A program made the position numbers and the translations under genes. The notes beneath the pieces are model-generated. The model saw only the letters and a list, made by a program, of their open reading frames with translations, was not told the origin of the DNA and did not search any database. Positions 1-5,124 of a stretch of DNA of 5,323 nucleotides are shown in pieces (within the stretch, counting starts at the first letter, position 1; each line of letters begins with the position of its first letter). Origin of the DNA: Gemmatimonadota bacterium. Lineage in GTDB: Bacteria > Gemmatimonadota > Gemmatimonadetes > Longimicrobiales > RSA9. The DNA is taken from the NCBI GenBank assembly GCA_016207445.1, contig JACQPS010000005.1, forward strand, positions 1 through 5,323, in the 5' to 3' direction.

Positions 1-149
1 CGCTCCTCGACGACCACGGCGTCCCGGATCGCGTACTTGTCGAGGACGGCCTTGGGCAGGCGCACGCCGCGCGAATTCCCGATCGGTACGACCTTGAATT
101 CCAGCGAGTGAGCGCTCCGTCGTCTCGATCCTGTTCCCCGGCGGACCAT
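1..149 (-). CDS. MazE/AbrB-type antitoxin, 5' part (runs off the left edge)
   Basis: Reading the minus strand from the ATG at 149 gives 49 full codons with no stop. After a basic N-terminal extension (MVRRGTGSRRRS), residues 19-49 read KVVPIGNSRGVRLPKAVL followed by DKYAIRDAVVVEE. This is the swapped-hairpin AbrB/SpoVT DNA-binding fold, with the IGNSRGxRLPK signature typical of MazE-like antitoxins. Family knowledge: such proteins neutralise a MazF/PemK or PIN-type toxin encoded directly downstream and repress their own operon. The toxin would lie beyond base 1 and cannot be seen, so the pairing is inferred. The ATG has no Shine-Dalgarno but sits 9 bases after a good -10, so the mRNA may be almost leaderless. 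A shorter start within the extension cannot be excluded. The gene is divergent from the ATPase gene. Confidence 0.85.
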   Translation of the reverse strand, partial: MVRRGTGSRRRSAHSLEFKVVPIGNSRGVRLPKAVLDKYAIRDAVVVEE

Positions 150-152
150 CGT

Positions 153-160
153 GTAATTAC
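153..160. promoter_or_regulatory. Short palindrome at the MazE-like promoter
   Basis: GTAATTAC is a perfect 8-base palindrome between the -10 and the antitoxin start codon, inside otherwise GC-rich DNA. MazE/AbrB antitoxins usually repress their own promoter, so this may be part of the operator. It is short, so the assignment is tentative. Confidence 0.35.
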
Positions 161-187
161 TGTACCCACATCGAAGGCCGGGGTCAA
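159..187 (-). promoter_or_regulatory. Promoter of the MazE-like gene
   Basis: On the minus strand, TTGACC (187-182, five of six bases of the -35 consensus) is followed by a 17-base spacer and TACAGT (164-159, four of six of the -10 consensus). Transcription would begin around 150-153, at or just before the ATG at 149, leaving little or no leader. Confidence 0.6.
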
Positions 188-220
188 CGACGCGCGCTGG
201 CGCGCTGGGCGAGCGTAGGC

Positions 221-237
221 GGTCCGAAGCGCGGACC
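221..237. repeat. Small inverted repeat in the divergent intergenic region
   Basis: GGTCCG (221-226) and CGGACC (232-237) form a perfect 6-bp stem around the loop AAGCG. No T-run follows on either strand, so it is not a convincing terminator. The rest of 188-338 is GC-rich and holds a tandem CGCGCTGG (193-200, 201-208) and small GC hairpins near 271-284; I see no gene there. Confidence 0.4.
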
Positions 238-338
238 ACCTCGGGCGTCTCCTGCTCGCCACGCCGCGCAACCGCCCGCCGCTGGCGGCGCCGGTCCCTT
301 GCCCACCGGCCTGCGGCGAACAAGCGTTCCTCGGCTCC

Positions 339-366
339 TTGCGTCGCTCGCGGTGCTGAGTAAAAT
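339..366 (+). promoter_or_regulatory. Putative promoter of the DUF4143 ATPase gene
   Basis: TAAAAT (361-366, five of six -10 bases) stands out in GC-rich surroundings. A weak -35, TTGCGT (339-344), lies 16 bases upstream. Transcription would start around 373, about five bases before the ATG at 378. There is no Shine-Dalgarno, which agrees with a leaderless or very short-leader mRNA. The -10 lies inside the inverted repeat 357-372. Confidence 0.45.
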
Positions 367-385
367 TACTCAACGTAATGAGTAA
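357..385. promoter_or_regulatory. Operator-like array of three TGAGTAA half-sites
   Basis: TGAGTAA occurs at 357-363, inverted as TTACTCA at 366-372, and again at 379-385. The first pair forms a 16-base inverted repeat with a 2-base spacer over the -10. The second pair forms another inverted repeat with a 6-base spacer around the start codon. The two direct copies are 22 bp apart, about two helical turns. Placement over promoter and start codon suggests a repressor site, possibly bound by the ATPase itself through its central winged-helix-like segment (inference). Confidence 0.6.
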
Positions 386-1580
386 TCAGAAAGCGCCCTT
401 CCAGCGGCCCCAGGCGGCCGAGCTCGCCCGGCGGCTGGCGGAGCCGCGGCGGTTCATCCAGGTCGTGGCCGGTCCACGTCAGGTCGGCAAGACCACGCTC
501 GTGCACCAGGTGACGGCGCGACTCGATGCGCCCGTGCGTTACGCGAGCGCGGACGAGCCGACGCTGCGCGGCCCGGAGTGGGTTGCGCAGCAGTGGGAGG
601 CCCTGCGGCTGGAATCCGGTACGGGCGATGGCGTGCTCGTTCTGGACGAGGTGCAGAAGGCAGCGGACTGGGCGGAGTCGGTCAAGCGGCTGTGGGACGA
701 GGACACGCGCGGGCGTCGTCGTGTGCGCGTCGTGCTGCTGGGCTCGGCTCCTCTACTCGTCCAGCGGGGCCTGACGGAGAGTCTCGCCGGGCGATTCGAG
801 GTCCTGCACCTGACGCACTGGACCGCCGCCGAGATGCGCGACGCCTTCGGTTGGGATACGGAGCAGTTCATTTACTATGGCGGGTACCCCGGCGCTGCCC
901 CGCTCATTGGGGATCCGGACCGTTGGGCGCGCTATATCCGGGATTCCTTGATCGAGACGACGATCTCCCGCGACGTCCTGCTCCTGACGCGGATCGAGAA
1001 GCCAGTGCTGCTCCGTCGCCTGTTCGAGCTGAGCTGCCGCTATTCCGGGCAGGTGCTGTCCTACACGAAGATGCTCGGCCAGCTCCAGGACGCCGGCAAC
1101 ACGACCACGCTCGCGCACTACCTCGAGCTCCTCTCCGCCGCAGGAATGGTGACCGGTCTCCCGAAGTACGCGGGCCAGACGGTCCGGCAGCGCGCGTCGA
1201 GTCCGAAGCTGCAGGTTCTCAATACCGCGCTTATGTCGGCGCAGAGCGGCTACACCTTCGATGAGGCGCGGGCTGACCGTTCCTACTGGGGCCGTCTGGT
1301 CGAGTCCGCGGTCGGCGCGCACCTCGCGAATGCGTCGCTGGCCGGCGCCATCGAGCTCTATTACTGGCGGGAGCGCAGCCGCGAGGTGGACTTCGTGGTC
1401 AGGTCGCAGCGACTGCTCACCGCGATCGAGGTCAAGAGCGGCGCTCCGCGCGAGATGCAGCCAGGAATGGACGCGTTCGCCGCCACCGCCCGGCCGGGGC
1501 GCAAGCTCCTCGTCGGCGGCAACGGAATCGCCATTGAGGAATTCCTGTTGAAGCCGGTCGAGCACTGGGTGAGCCCATGA
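378..1580 (+). CDS. AAA ATPase with DUF4143 C-terminal domain
   Basis: The 400-residue product matches the full length usual for stand-alone AAA_14-DUF4143 proteins. Residues 32-39 (GPRQVGKT) are the Walker A loop and 85-93 (GVLVLDEVQ) the Walker B strand with catalytic Glu91. LLGSAPLL (120-127) resembles sensor 1, and ESLAGRFE (134-141) carries the conserved Arg139. Residues about 210-265 (LSCRYSG…LSYTKMLGQL…TLAHYLELLSAAGMV) look like a winged helix. The C-terminal domain has Glu309, Asp338 (EVDFVV) and Glu351-Val-Lys353 (IEVKSG), in the order of a PD-(D/E)xK nuclease-like fold. The family is widespread and often found alone; its biological role is unsettled, and links to DNA handling or stress are inference. 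The ATG at 378 is chosen because it follows the promoter and begins the expected N-terminus. The gene converges with the nucleotidyltransferase gene, 49 bases away, with no clear terminator between. Confidence 0.92.
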   Translation: MSNQKAPFQRPQAAELARRLAEPRRFIQVVAGPRQVGKTTLVHQVTARLDAPVRYASADEPTLRGPEWVAQQWEALRLESGTGDGVLVLDEVQKAADWAESVKRLWDEDTRGRRRVRVVLLGSAPLLVQRGLTESLAGRFEVLHLTHWTAAEMRDAFGWDTEQFIYYGGYPGAAPLIGDPDRWARYIRDSLIETTISRDVLLLTRIEKPVLLRRLFELSCRYSGQVLSYTKMLGQLQDAGNTTTLAHYLELLSAAGMVTGLPKYAGQTVRQRASSPKLQVLNTALMSAQSGYTFDEARADRSYWGRLVESAVGAHLANASLAGAIELYYWRERSREVDFVVRSQRLLTAIEVKSGAPREMQPGMDAFAATARPGRKLLVGGNGIAIEEFLLKPVEHWVSP

Positions 1581-1629
1581 GCGGGAACTGACAGGGGCGG
1601 AGATTGTCGGAGCCGGCGGTTGGCTGCTG

Positions 1630-2136
1630 CTACTGAGCTTCTCTGGATGCCCGCCGCAGCATCTCGCGCATGAGGATCACGTCCTGGAGGTCCTGCGGCC
1701 GGCCGGCCGCTTCCTTGGAGCGCATGATGTCCGGCAGCGCGGCCGCGTCGAGATCGACGCCGAAGACCTGATAGCGGAGCGCACTCCTCTTCAGGTCGTC
1801 GTACCCTGCCGTGCCGGCGGGCTCGAACGCCACGTCCAGCCGTCCGGCGGAGGTGATCAGATTCCACAGAGTCGCGCGGGAGAGCATTGCTGCGCTGCAA
1901 TCGAACGGCAGCGCGGGAACGCGCTCCGTGTAGATGCGCGCGTCCAGCTCGAGCAGAGCGGCGGCCAGTCGCTCCAGGTTGTCAGGGTCCCGCGCGGGAG
2001 TGATGTCGGCACCCGCGGTCAACCGCGGGAAGCCTTGCAGCCGGGCCGCCAGCGCGCCGATGAGGACGTAGCGGACGCCGTGCTTCGCCAGCACCCGAAC
2101 GATACGCTCCGGGTCGAGCGGCGCGACTTCAGGCAC
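1630..2136 (-). CDS. AbiEii-like nucleotidyltransferase, putative toxin of a TA pair
   Basis: The 168-residue protein belongs to the nucleotidyltransferase (Pol beta-like) superfamily, in the branch usually annotated as AbiEii/DUF6036-like. Visible marks are VRYVLIGALAARLQGFPRLT (21-40), ADITPARDPDNLERLAAAL (43-61), LWNLITSAGRLDVAFEPAG (90-108) and DIMRSKEAAGRPQDL (136-150). Asp44 and Asp101 fit the second and third metal-binding carboxylates. The first Asp of the usual TxDxD motif is Gly42 here (codon GGT at 2013-2011), and the usual GG of the first motif is GA (27-28), so activity is doubtful. Family members transfer nucleotides to targets such as tRNA in type IV-like toxin-antitoxin systems; the target here is unknown. 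The GTG at 2136 is chosen because it overlaps the end of the XRE gene (GTGCCTGA, 8-base overlap), which indicates translational coupling, and because homology begins right after it. Confidence 0.82.
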   Translation of the reverse strand: MPEVAPLDPERIVRVLAKHGVRYVLIGALAARLQGFPRLTAGADITPARDPDNLERLAAALLELDARIYTERVPALPFDCSAAMLSRATLWNLITSAGRLDVAFEPAGTAGYDDLKRSALRYQVFGVDLDAAALPDIMRSKEAAGRPQDLQDVILMREMLRRASREAQ

Positions 2137-2455
2137 GGCGTGCGATCGCCGCGAAACGGGCCACGTTCGCAACCTCTCGCAGTCGCTCCTCGGGCGAGAG
2201 CCGCAGGATGCGCGGAACGTCATCCAGCATGTGGCTCCCTTCCACGGGCCGGGGCCACAGCTCGGGGTGCAGGTCGAACCCTGCGGCCGCGAGCAAGCGC
2301 GACAACGTCTCGCTGCTCGGCGACGTCTCGCCGCTCTCGATCCGGGCGACGACGGACTGCGCCGTCCGCGCGCGCCGCGCCAGCTCGCGCTGCGACAGCC
2401 CCGCCCGCCGGCGGGCCTCGCGTACCAGACTGCCCGCGTCCCGCGTCCACGCCAT
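2129..2455 (-). CDS. XRE-family helix-turn-helix protein, putative antitoxin/repressor
   Basis: The 108-residue protein begins with an XRE/Cro-type DNA-binding domain (about 8-62). Helix 2 is SQRELARRA (21-29), the recognition helix lies around QSVVARIESGE (33-43), and SPSSETLSRLLAAAGFDL (45-62) completes the five-helix fold. The short tail LSPEERLREVANVARF (86-101) is characteristic of HTH proteins that precede AbiEii-like nucleotidyltransferase genes and probably contacts the partner (inference). It is the first gene of a two-gene minus-strand unit and overlaps the next gene by 8 bases. It likely represses its own operon by binding the palindrome at 2464-2481, which ends 9 bases upstream of its ATG. 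No Shine-Dalgarno is present; a -10-like TATCAT six bases before the ATG suggests a leaderless transcript. An ATG at 2463 is out of frame and is not used. Confidence 0.88.
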   Translation of the reverse strand: MAWTRDAGSLVREARRRAGLSQRELARRARTAQSVVARIESGETSPSSETLSRLLAAAGFDLHPELWPRPVEGSHMLDDVPRILRLSPEERLREVANVARFAAIARRA

Positions 2456-2461
2456 GCGACC

Positions 2462-2467
2462 ATGATA
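2462..2467 (-). promoter_or_regulatory. -10-like element of the XRE-nucleotidyltransferase operon
   Basis: On the minus strand TATCAT (2467-2462) matches five of six -10 bases and ends six bases before the ATG at 2455, so transcription would start at about the A of the start codon. The -35 at 17 bases spacing (TTCCGT, 2490-2485) is poor. The element overlaps the palindrome next to it. Confidence 0.4.
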
Positions 2468-2481
2468 GCTGATTAGCTATC
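2464..2481. promoter_or_regulatory. Operator palindrome of the XRE gene
   Basis: GATAGCT (2464-2470) and AGCTATC (2475-2481) form a perfect inverted repeat with a 4-base spacer (GATT), directly upstream of the XRE start codon and overlapping its -10. Size, symmetry and position fit the binding site of a dimeric XRE repressor; autoregulation is inferred. Confidence 0.7.
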
Positions 2482-2518
2482 GCAACGGAAGGCCTGGGTG
2501 CCCGCGTGGTGAGCGGGA

Positions 2519-2530
2519 CTCCGGCCGGAG
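2519..2530. repeat. 12-base perfect palindrome
   Basis: CTCCGGCCGGAG is self-complementary over its full length, in the intergenic region between the XRE gene and the radical SAM gene. Such palindromes arise readily in GC-rich DNA, and no function can be assigned. Confidence 0.4.
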
Positions 2531-2556
2531 GAGGGACGGTCAACGTCGCTCTTTGA

Positions 2557-2579
2557 GCGGCCGGCGCACGGCTGGCCGC
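2557..2579. repeat. GC-rich hairpin in the intergenic region
   Basis: GCGGCCGGC (2557-2565) pairs with GCTGGCCGC (2571-2579) through nine pairs including one G-U, around the loop GCACG. It lacks a following T-run on either strand, so it is not a standard intrinsic terminator. It could form in the 5' leader of the radical SAM transcript if that starts upstream. Confidence 0.4.
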
Positions 2580-2595
2580 CATGCGGCCCGGCCCG

Positions 2596-2601
2596 TAGAT
2601 T
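2596..2601 (+). promoter_or_regulatory. Weak -10-like hexamer upstream of the radical SAM gene
   Basis: TAGATT (2596-2601) is the most AT-rich hexamer in this intergenic region and matches four of six -10 bases. No good -35 lies at the right distance (TTGAGC at 2553-2558 is too far upstream). If used, it would give a leader of roughly 100 bases. Confidence 0.22.
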
Positions 2602-2663
2602 GCCCGCGCGATCCGGCCGCAGCCGCCCCGCTCGCGAGCTTCCTGGCGACGTCGCCCACCGGT

Positions 2664-2698
2664 CCTCACTCCCGGCACGGGGCTCCCCTCACTCCCGG
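2664..2698 (+). repeat. 12-base direct repeat upstream of the radical SAM gene
   Basis: CCTCACTCCCGG occurs at 2664-2675 and again at 2687-2698, exactly 23 bp apart and ending six bases before the ATG at 2705. The placement allows a regulator site or a recent small duplication. It also occupies the spot where a ribosome binding site would be expected, and no Shine-Dalgarno is visible. Confidence 0.55.
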
Positions 2699-2704
2699 TC
2701 AGAC

Positions 2705-4300
2705 ATGACAAGGACCCTGCGCATTGGCGTTCTGGACCTCGTGGCGAAGGCGCCGACGCGGGCCCTGTACGCGCGCGTGATGCATCCGAGCCTGGCCAGC
2801 GTGATGCCGCAGGCCATCGCCGTCTGGTGCGAAGAGCTCGGCCACCAGGTGTCGTTCGTCTGCTACACAGGGTTCGAGGATCTGCTGGCCGAGCTGCCCG
2901 AGCGCACGGACCTGTTGTTCGTGGGTGCGTTCACGCAGGCCGCGCAGCTCGCCTACGCGATCTCGAACCTGTTCCGCCAGCGGGGCGCCGTGACCGCGCT
3001 GGGCGGACCGCACGCGCGCTGTTACCCGGATGATGCGCGCAAGTACTTCGACTACGTGCTGGGCTTCACCGACAGGACCGTGATCGAGGAGGTGCTGCGC
3101 GACTGCGCGCCGCACCGGCCGGTCGGCGTGGACCTGAGCGCGCCGCGCCAGCCGTTGCACCTGCCGGGGGTCCGGGAGCGCTGGAAGTTCATCAAGCCCA
3201 CGCTGGCCAAGTGCCCCACCCGCATCAAGGTGGTGCCGATGATCGGGAGCCTGGGCTGCCCCTATACCTGCAGCTTCTGCATCGATTCGACCGTCGATTA
3301 CCAGCCGATGGGCTACGACCAGATCCGCGAGGACCTGCGCTTTCTGGTGCGCACGCTGCCGCGCCCGATCGTCGGCTGGCACGACCCGAATTTCGGCGTC
3401 CGCTTCGACGATTTCCTGAGCGCGATCGAGGACGCGGTGCCGCCGGGCAAGCTCGCGTTCATCGCGGAGAGCAGCCTCTCCCTCCTCGCCGAGCCGAACC
3501 TGAAGCGGCTGCGCGCCGCCGGATTCCAGGCCATGCTGCCCGGGATCGAGTCGTGGTACTCGCTCGGCAACAAGTCGAGGACGGGGCGGAAGCAGGGCAT
3601 GGACAAGGTCGAGCAGGTCTCCGACCACGTGAACATGATCCTGCGCTACCTCCCGTACGTGCAGACCAACTTCGTGCTCGGGCTCGACGACGACGTGGGC
3701 AGCGAGCCCTTCGAGCTGACCAAGCGCTTCCTGGACCGCACGCCCGGCGCGTTCCCGGGCTACTCGCTCCTGACCGCCTTCGGCGAGGCCGCGCCGCTCA
3801 ACCTGGAGCTGCAGCGCGCCGGCCGCGTGCTGCCGTTCCCGTTCCACTTCCTCAACAACAACCACGCGATGAACGTGCGGCCCAGGAACTACGGCTGGCC
3901 CGAGTTCTACGACCGCGTCATCGATCTGACGACGTATTCCTTCTCCTGGAAAGTCATGGGCCGCCGCGCACGCGGCACGCGGCTCGGCTTCGCCACCTGG
4001 TTCAATCTCGTGCGCGGGATCTCGTCCGAAGGCTTCGGCCGGATCCGCTACTACACCACCATACGACGTCTTCTCGACACCGACCGCGGGCTGCGCGCGT
4101 TCTTCGAGGGGGAGACGCGGCAGCTACCCGAGTTCTACGTGCGGCGCATCCGCCACGACCTGGGCCCGCTCTGGAGCTTTCTCCCGCCCGGCGCGCTCGT
4201 GCACGACCCCGAGGCGTATCTCGCGCGCGCCCGCGCGCAGACGGTCCCCCTCGCGCCGGCGCGAGCCGCCGCGGCGGCGCAGGCGAACGCGGTCCGGTGA
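2705..4300 (+). CDS. Radical SAM protein with B12-binding-like N-terminal domain
   Basis: The 531-residue protein has an N-terminal Rossmann-like domain (about 5-135) containing LLFVGAFTQAAQ and LGGPHARCYPDD (99-110), as in cobalamin-binding domains of class B radical SAM enzymes. The DxHxxG cobalamin-ligand motif is absent, which is common in that group. The radical SAM core follows: Cys185-x3-Cys189-x2-Cys192 (CPYTCSFC) should hold the 4Fe-4S cluster that cleaves S-adenosylmethionine. WHDPNFG (225-231), LRAAGFQAMLPGIES (269-283) and TNFVLGLDDD (321-330) fit later strands of the barrel. The C-terminal part (about 360-531) is not recognised and ends in an Ala-rich tail. The substrate is unknown; methyl transfer or another radical reaction are both possible. 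The ATG at 2705 is preferred over an in-frame TTG at 2600, whose extra 35 residues are low-complexity Arg/Ser/Pro sequence. The next gene follows after 23 bases, so the two are probably co-transcribed. Confidence 0.85.
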   Translation: MTRTLRIGVLDLVAKAPTRALYARVMHPSLASVMPQAIAVWCEELGHQVSFVCYTGFEDLLAELPERTDLLFVGAFTQAAQLAYAISNLFRQRGAVTALGGPHARCYPDDARKYFDYVLGFTDRTVIEEVLRDCAPHRPVGVDLSAPRQPLHLPGVRERWKFIKPTLAKCPTRIKVVPMIGSLGCPYTCSFCIDSTVDYQPMGYDQIREDLRFLVRTLPRPIVGWHDPNFGVRFDDFLSAIEDAVPPGKLAFIAESSLSLLAEPNLKRLRAAGFQAMLPGIESWYSLGNKSRTGRKQGMDKVEQVSDHVNMILRYLPYVQTNFVLGLDDDVGSEPFELTKRFLDRTPGAFPGYSLLTAFGEAAPLNLELQRAGRVLPFPFHFLNNNHAMNVRPRNYGWPEFYDRVIDLTTYSFSWKVMGRRARGTRLGFATWFNLVRGISSEGFGRIRYYTTIRRLLDTDRGLRAFFEGETRQLPEFYVRRIRHDLGPLWSFLPPGALVHDPEAYLARARAQTVPLAPARAAAAAQANAVR

Positions 4301-4310
4301 AGCCGTCTAC

Positions 4311-4315
4311 AGGGG
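4311..4315 (+). promoter_or_regulatory. Shine-Dalgarno that decides the M61 start
   Basis: AGGGG lies 8 bases before the GTG at 4324. It favours this start over the GTG at 4297, which overlaps the TGA of the radical SAM gene and would put nine polar residues before the signal peptide. It is the clearest ribosome binding site in the window. Confidence 0.6.
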
Positions 4316-4323
4316 ACGACGCC

Positions 4324-5124
4324 GTGAACCGCACTATCCTGCTCCTGCTCCTCCTTCTGGGCACGCCGCTCGCAGCACAGGGGCTGCAGAGCGGCGCGGC
4401 TCTCCTCGCCCAGCAAGGCCGCGACTTCCGCGCCGAGTACACCGTCGAGGTGAAGGACACGGCGGCGCGGCTGTTTCACGTGACCGCCACGTTCGGTAAC
4501 CTGCGCCAGCGGCGGCTCGAGCTCGCGCTCCCGGTCTGGACTCCCGGCTGGTTCACGATCGAGAACTACGGCAAGAACGTGTTGCGGTTCGGCGTGAAGG
4601 ACGGCTCCGGCAACCGGCTGCCCGCGCCGCGGGTCCAGCCGCAGACGTGGAGCATCGATACGCGCGGCAAGGACCGCATCACTGTCGAGTTCGACTACCT
4701 CGCCAACGTCGTCGCGCTCAACCAGGCGAAGATCACGCACGAGTACGCGTTCTTCACGGGGACGCAGCTCTTCCTCGAGCCGGTCGGCCACCGCGACGCG
4801 CAGGCGACCGTGCGCATCGTCGTGCCGGCAGGGTGGAAGATCGTGTCGGCGCTCGAGGCGACGTCGGATTCCACGGTCTTCCGCGCGCGCGATTACGACG
4901 CGCTCGTGGATGCGCCCACGCTGCTCGGCTCGATCCAGGTCGTGCCGTTCGAGGTCGAGGGAAAGCCGCACCTGTTCGCGATCGCGCCGGCCGGCGGCGT
5001 CGCCGGTGACATCCAGGACTATGCGACGAAGGTCGCCGCCGTGATCCGGGTGCAGAGCGCGCTGTTCGGCGGCCTCCCGTACGACAAGTACATCATCTTC
5101 TACCTCTCGCACCCCGCGGAATAG
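4324..5124 (+). CDS. M61-family secreted metallopeptidase, N-terminal part, ended by an in-frame TAG
   Basis: From the GTG at 4324 the frame encodes 266 residues and stops at TAG 5122-5124. It begins with a Sec signal peptide: basic MNR, seven consecutive Leu (6-12), then GTPLAAQG, with likely cleavage after LAA, so the product is exported. Residues about 30-190 resemble the beta-rich N-terminal domain of M61 glycyl aminopeptidase-like enzymes (PVWTPGWFTIENYGKNV, then a segment ending ITHEYAFFTGTQLFLEPVG). The segment about 225-266 enters the catalytic domain (YATKVAAVIRVQSALFGGLPYDKYIIFYLSHPAE). Without readthrough the product lacks the zinc site and cannot be a peptidase. The same frame continues after the TAG with the expected catalytic sequence, so this is an interrupted gene, a sequencing error or a readthrough gene. 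It is probably co-transcribed with the radical SAM gene. Confidence 0.8.
   Translation: MNRTILLLLLLLGTPLAAQGLQSGAALLAQQGRDFRAEYTVEVKDTAARLFHVTATFGNLRQRRLELALPVWTPGWFTIENYGKNVLRFGVKDGSGNRLPAPRVQPQTWSIDTRGKDRITVEFDYLANVVALNQAKITHEYAFFTGTQLFLEPVGHRDAQATVRIVVPAGWKIVSALEATSDSTVFRARDYDALVDAPTLLGSIQVVPFEVEGKPHLFAIAPAGGVAGDIQDYATKVAAVIRVQSALFGGLPYDKYIIFYLSHPAE

Noticed and set aside
221..237. Hairpin GGTCCG/CGGACC as a terminator
   Set aside because: No T-run follows on either strand and no gene ends nearby; it lies between two divergent genes.
188..338. Integron attC site or small RNA in the GC-rich intergenic stretch
   Set aside because: The small inverted repeats do not form the paired core sites of attC, and there is no promoter-terminator pair for an RNA gene.
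753..1565. Long open frame on the minus strand opposite the DUF4143 ATPase gene
   Set aside because: It lies wholly opposite a gene with clear motifs, its translation is Arg/Glu/Ala/Leu-rich without any recognisable domain, and such frames are expected opposite GC-rich genes.
1581..1629. Bidirectional terminator between the convergent ATPase and nucleotidyltransferase genes
   Set aside because: Only a 4-bp stem (AGCC/GGCT) can be drawn and there is no T-run, so no terminator can be supported.
2137..2463. Upstream extension of the nucleotidyltransferase frame to the ATG at 2463
   Set aside because: This stretch is the shadow of the XRE gene in another frame; nucleotidyltransferase similarity begins only after the GTG at 2136.
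2600..2704. TTG start at 2600 for the radical SAM gene
   Set aside because: The added 35 residues are low-complexity, include the direct repeat region, and precede the natural-looking N-terminus MTRTLRIGVLDL.
2699..3865. 388-codon open frame on the minus strand opposite the radical SAM gene
   Set aside because: The radical SAM frame has the CxxxCxxC motif and full domain order; the antisense product is a low-complexity His/Arg/Glu/Val mix with no family match.
3211..4323. Upstream extension of the M61 frame within the radical SAM gene
   Set aside because: The translation there is Arg/Ala/Pro-rich shadow sequence of the radical SAM gene; the signal peptide and Shine-Dalgarno place the start at 4324.
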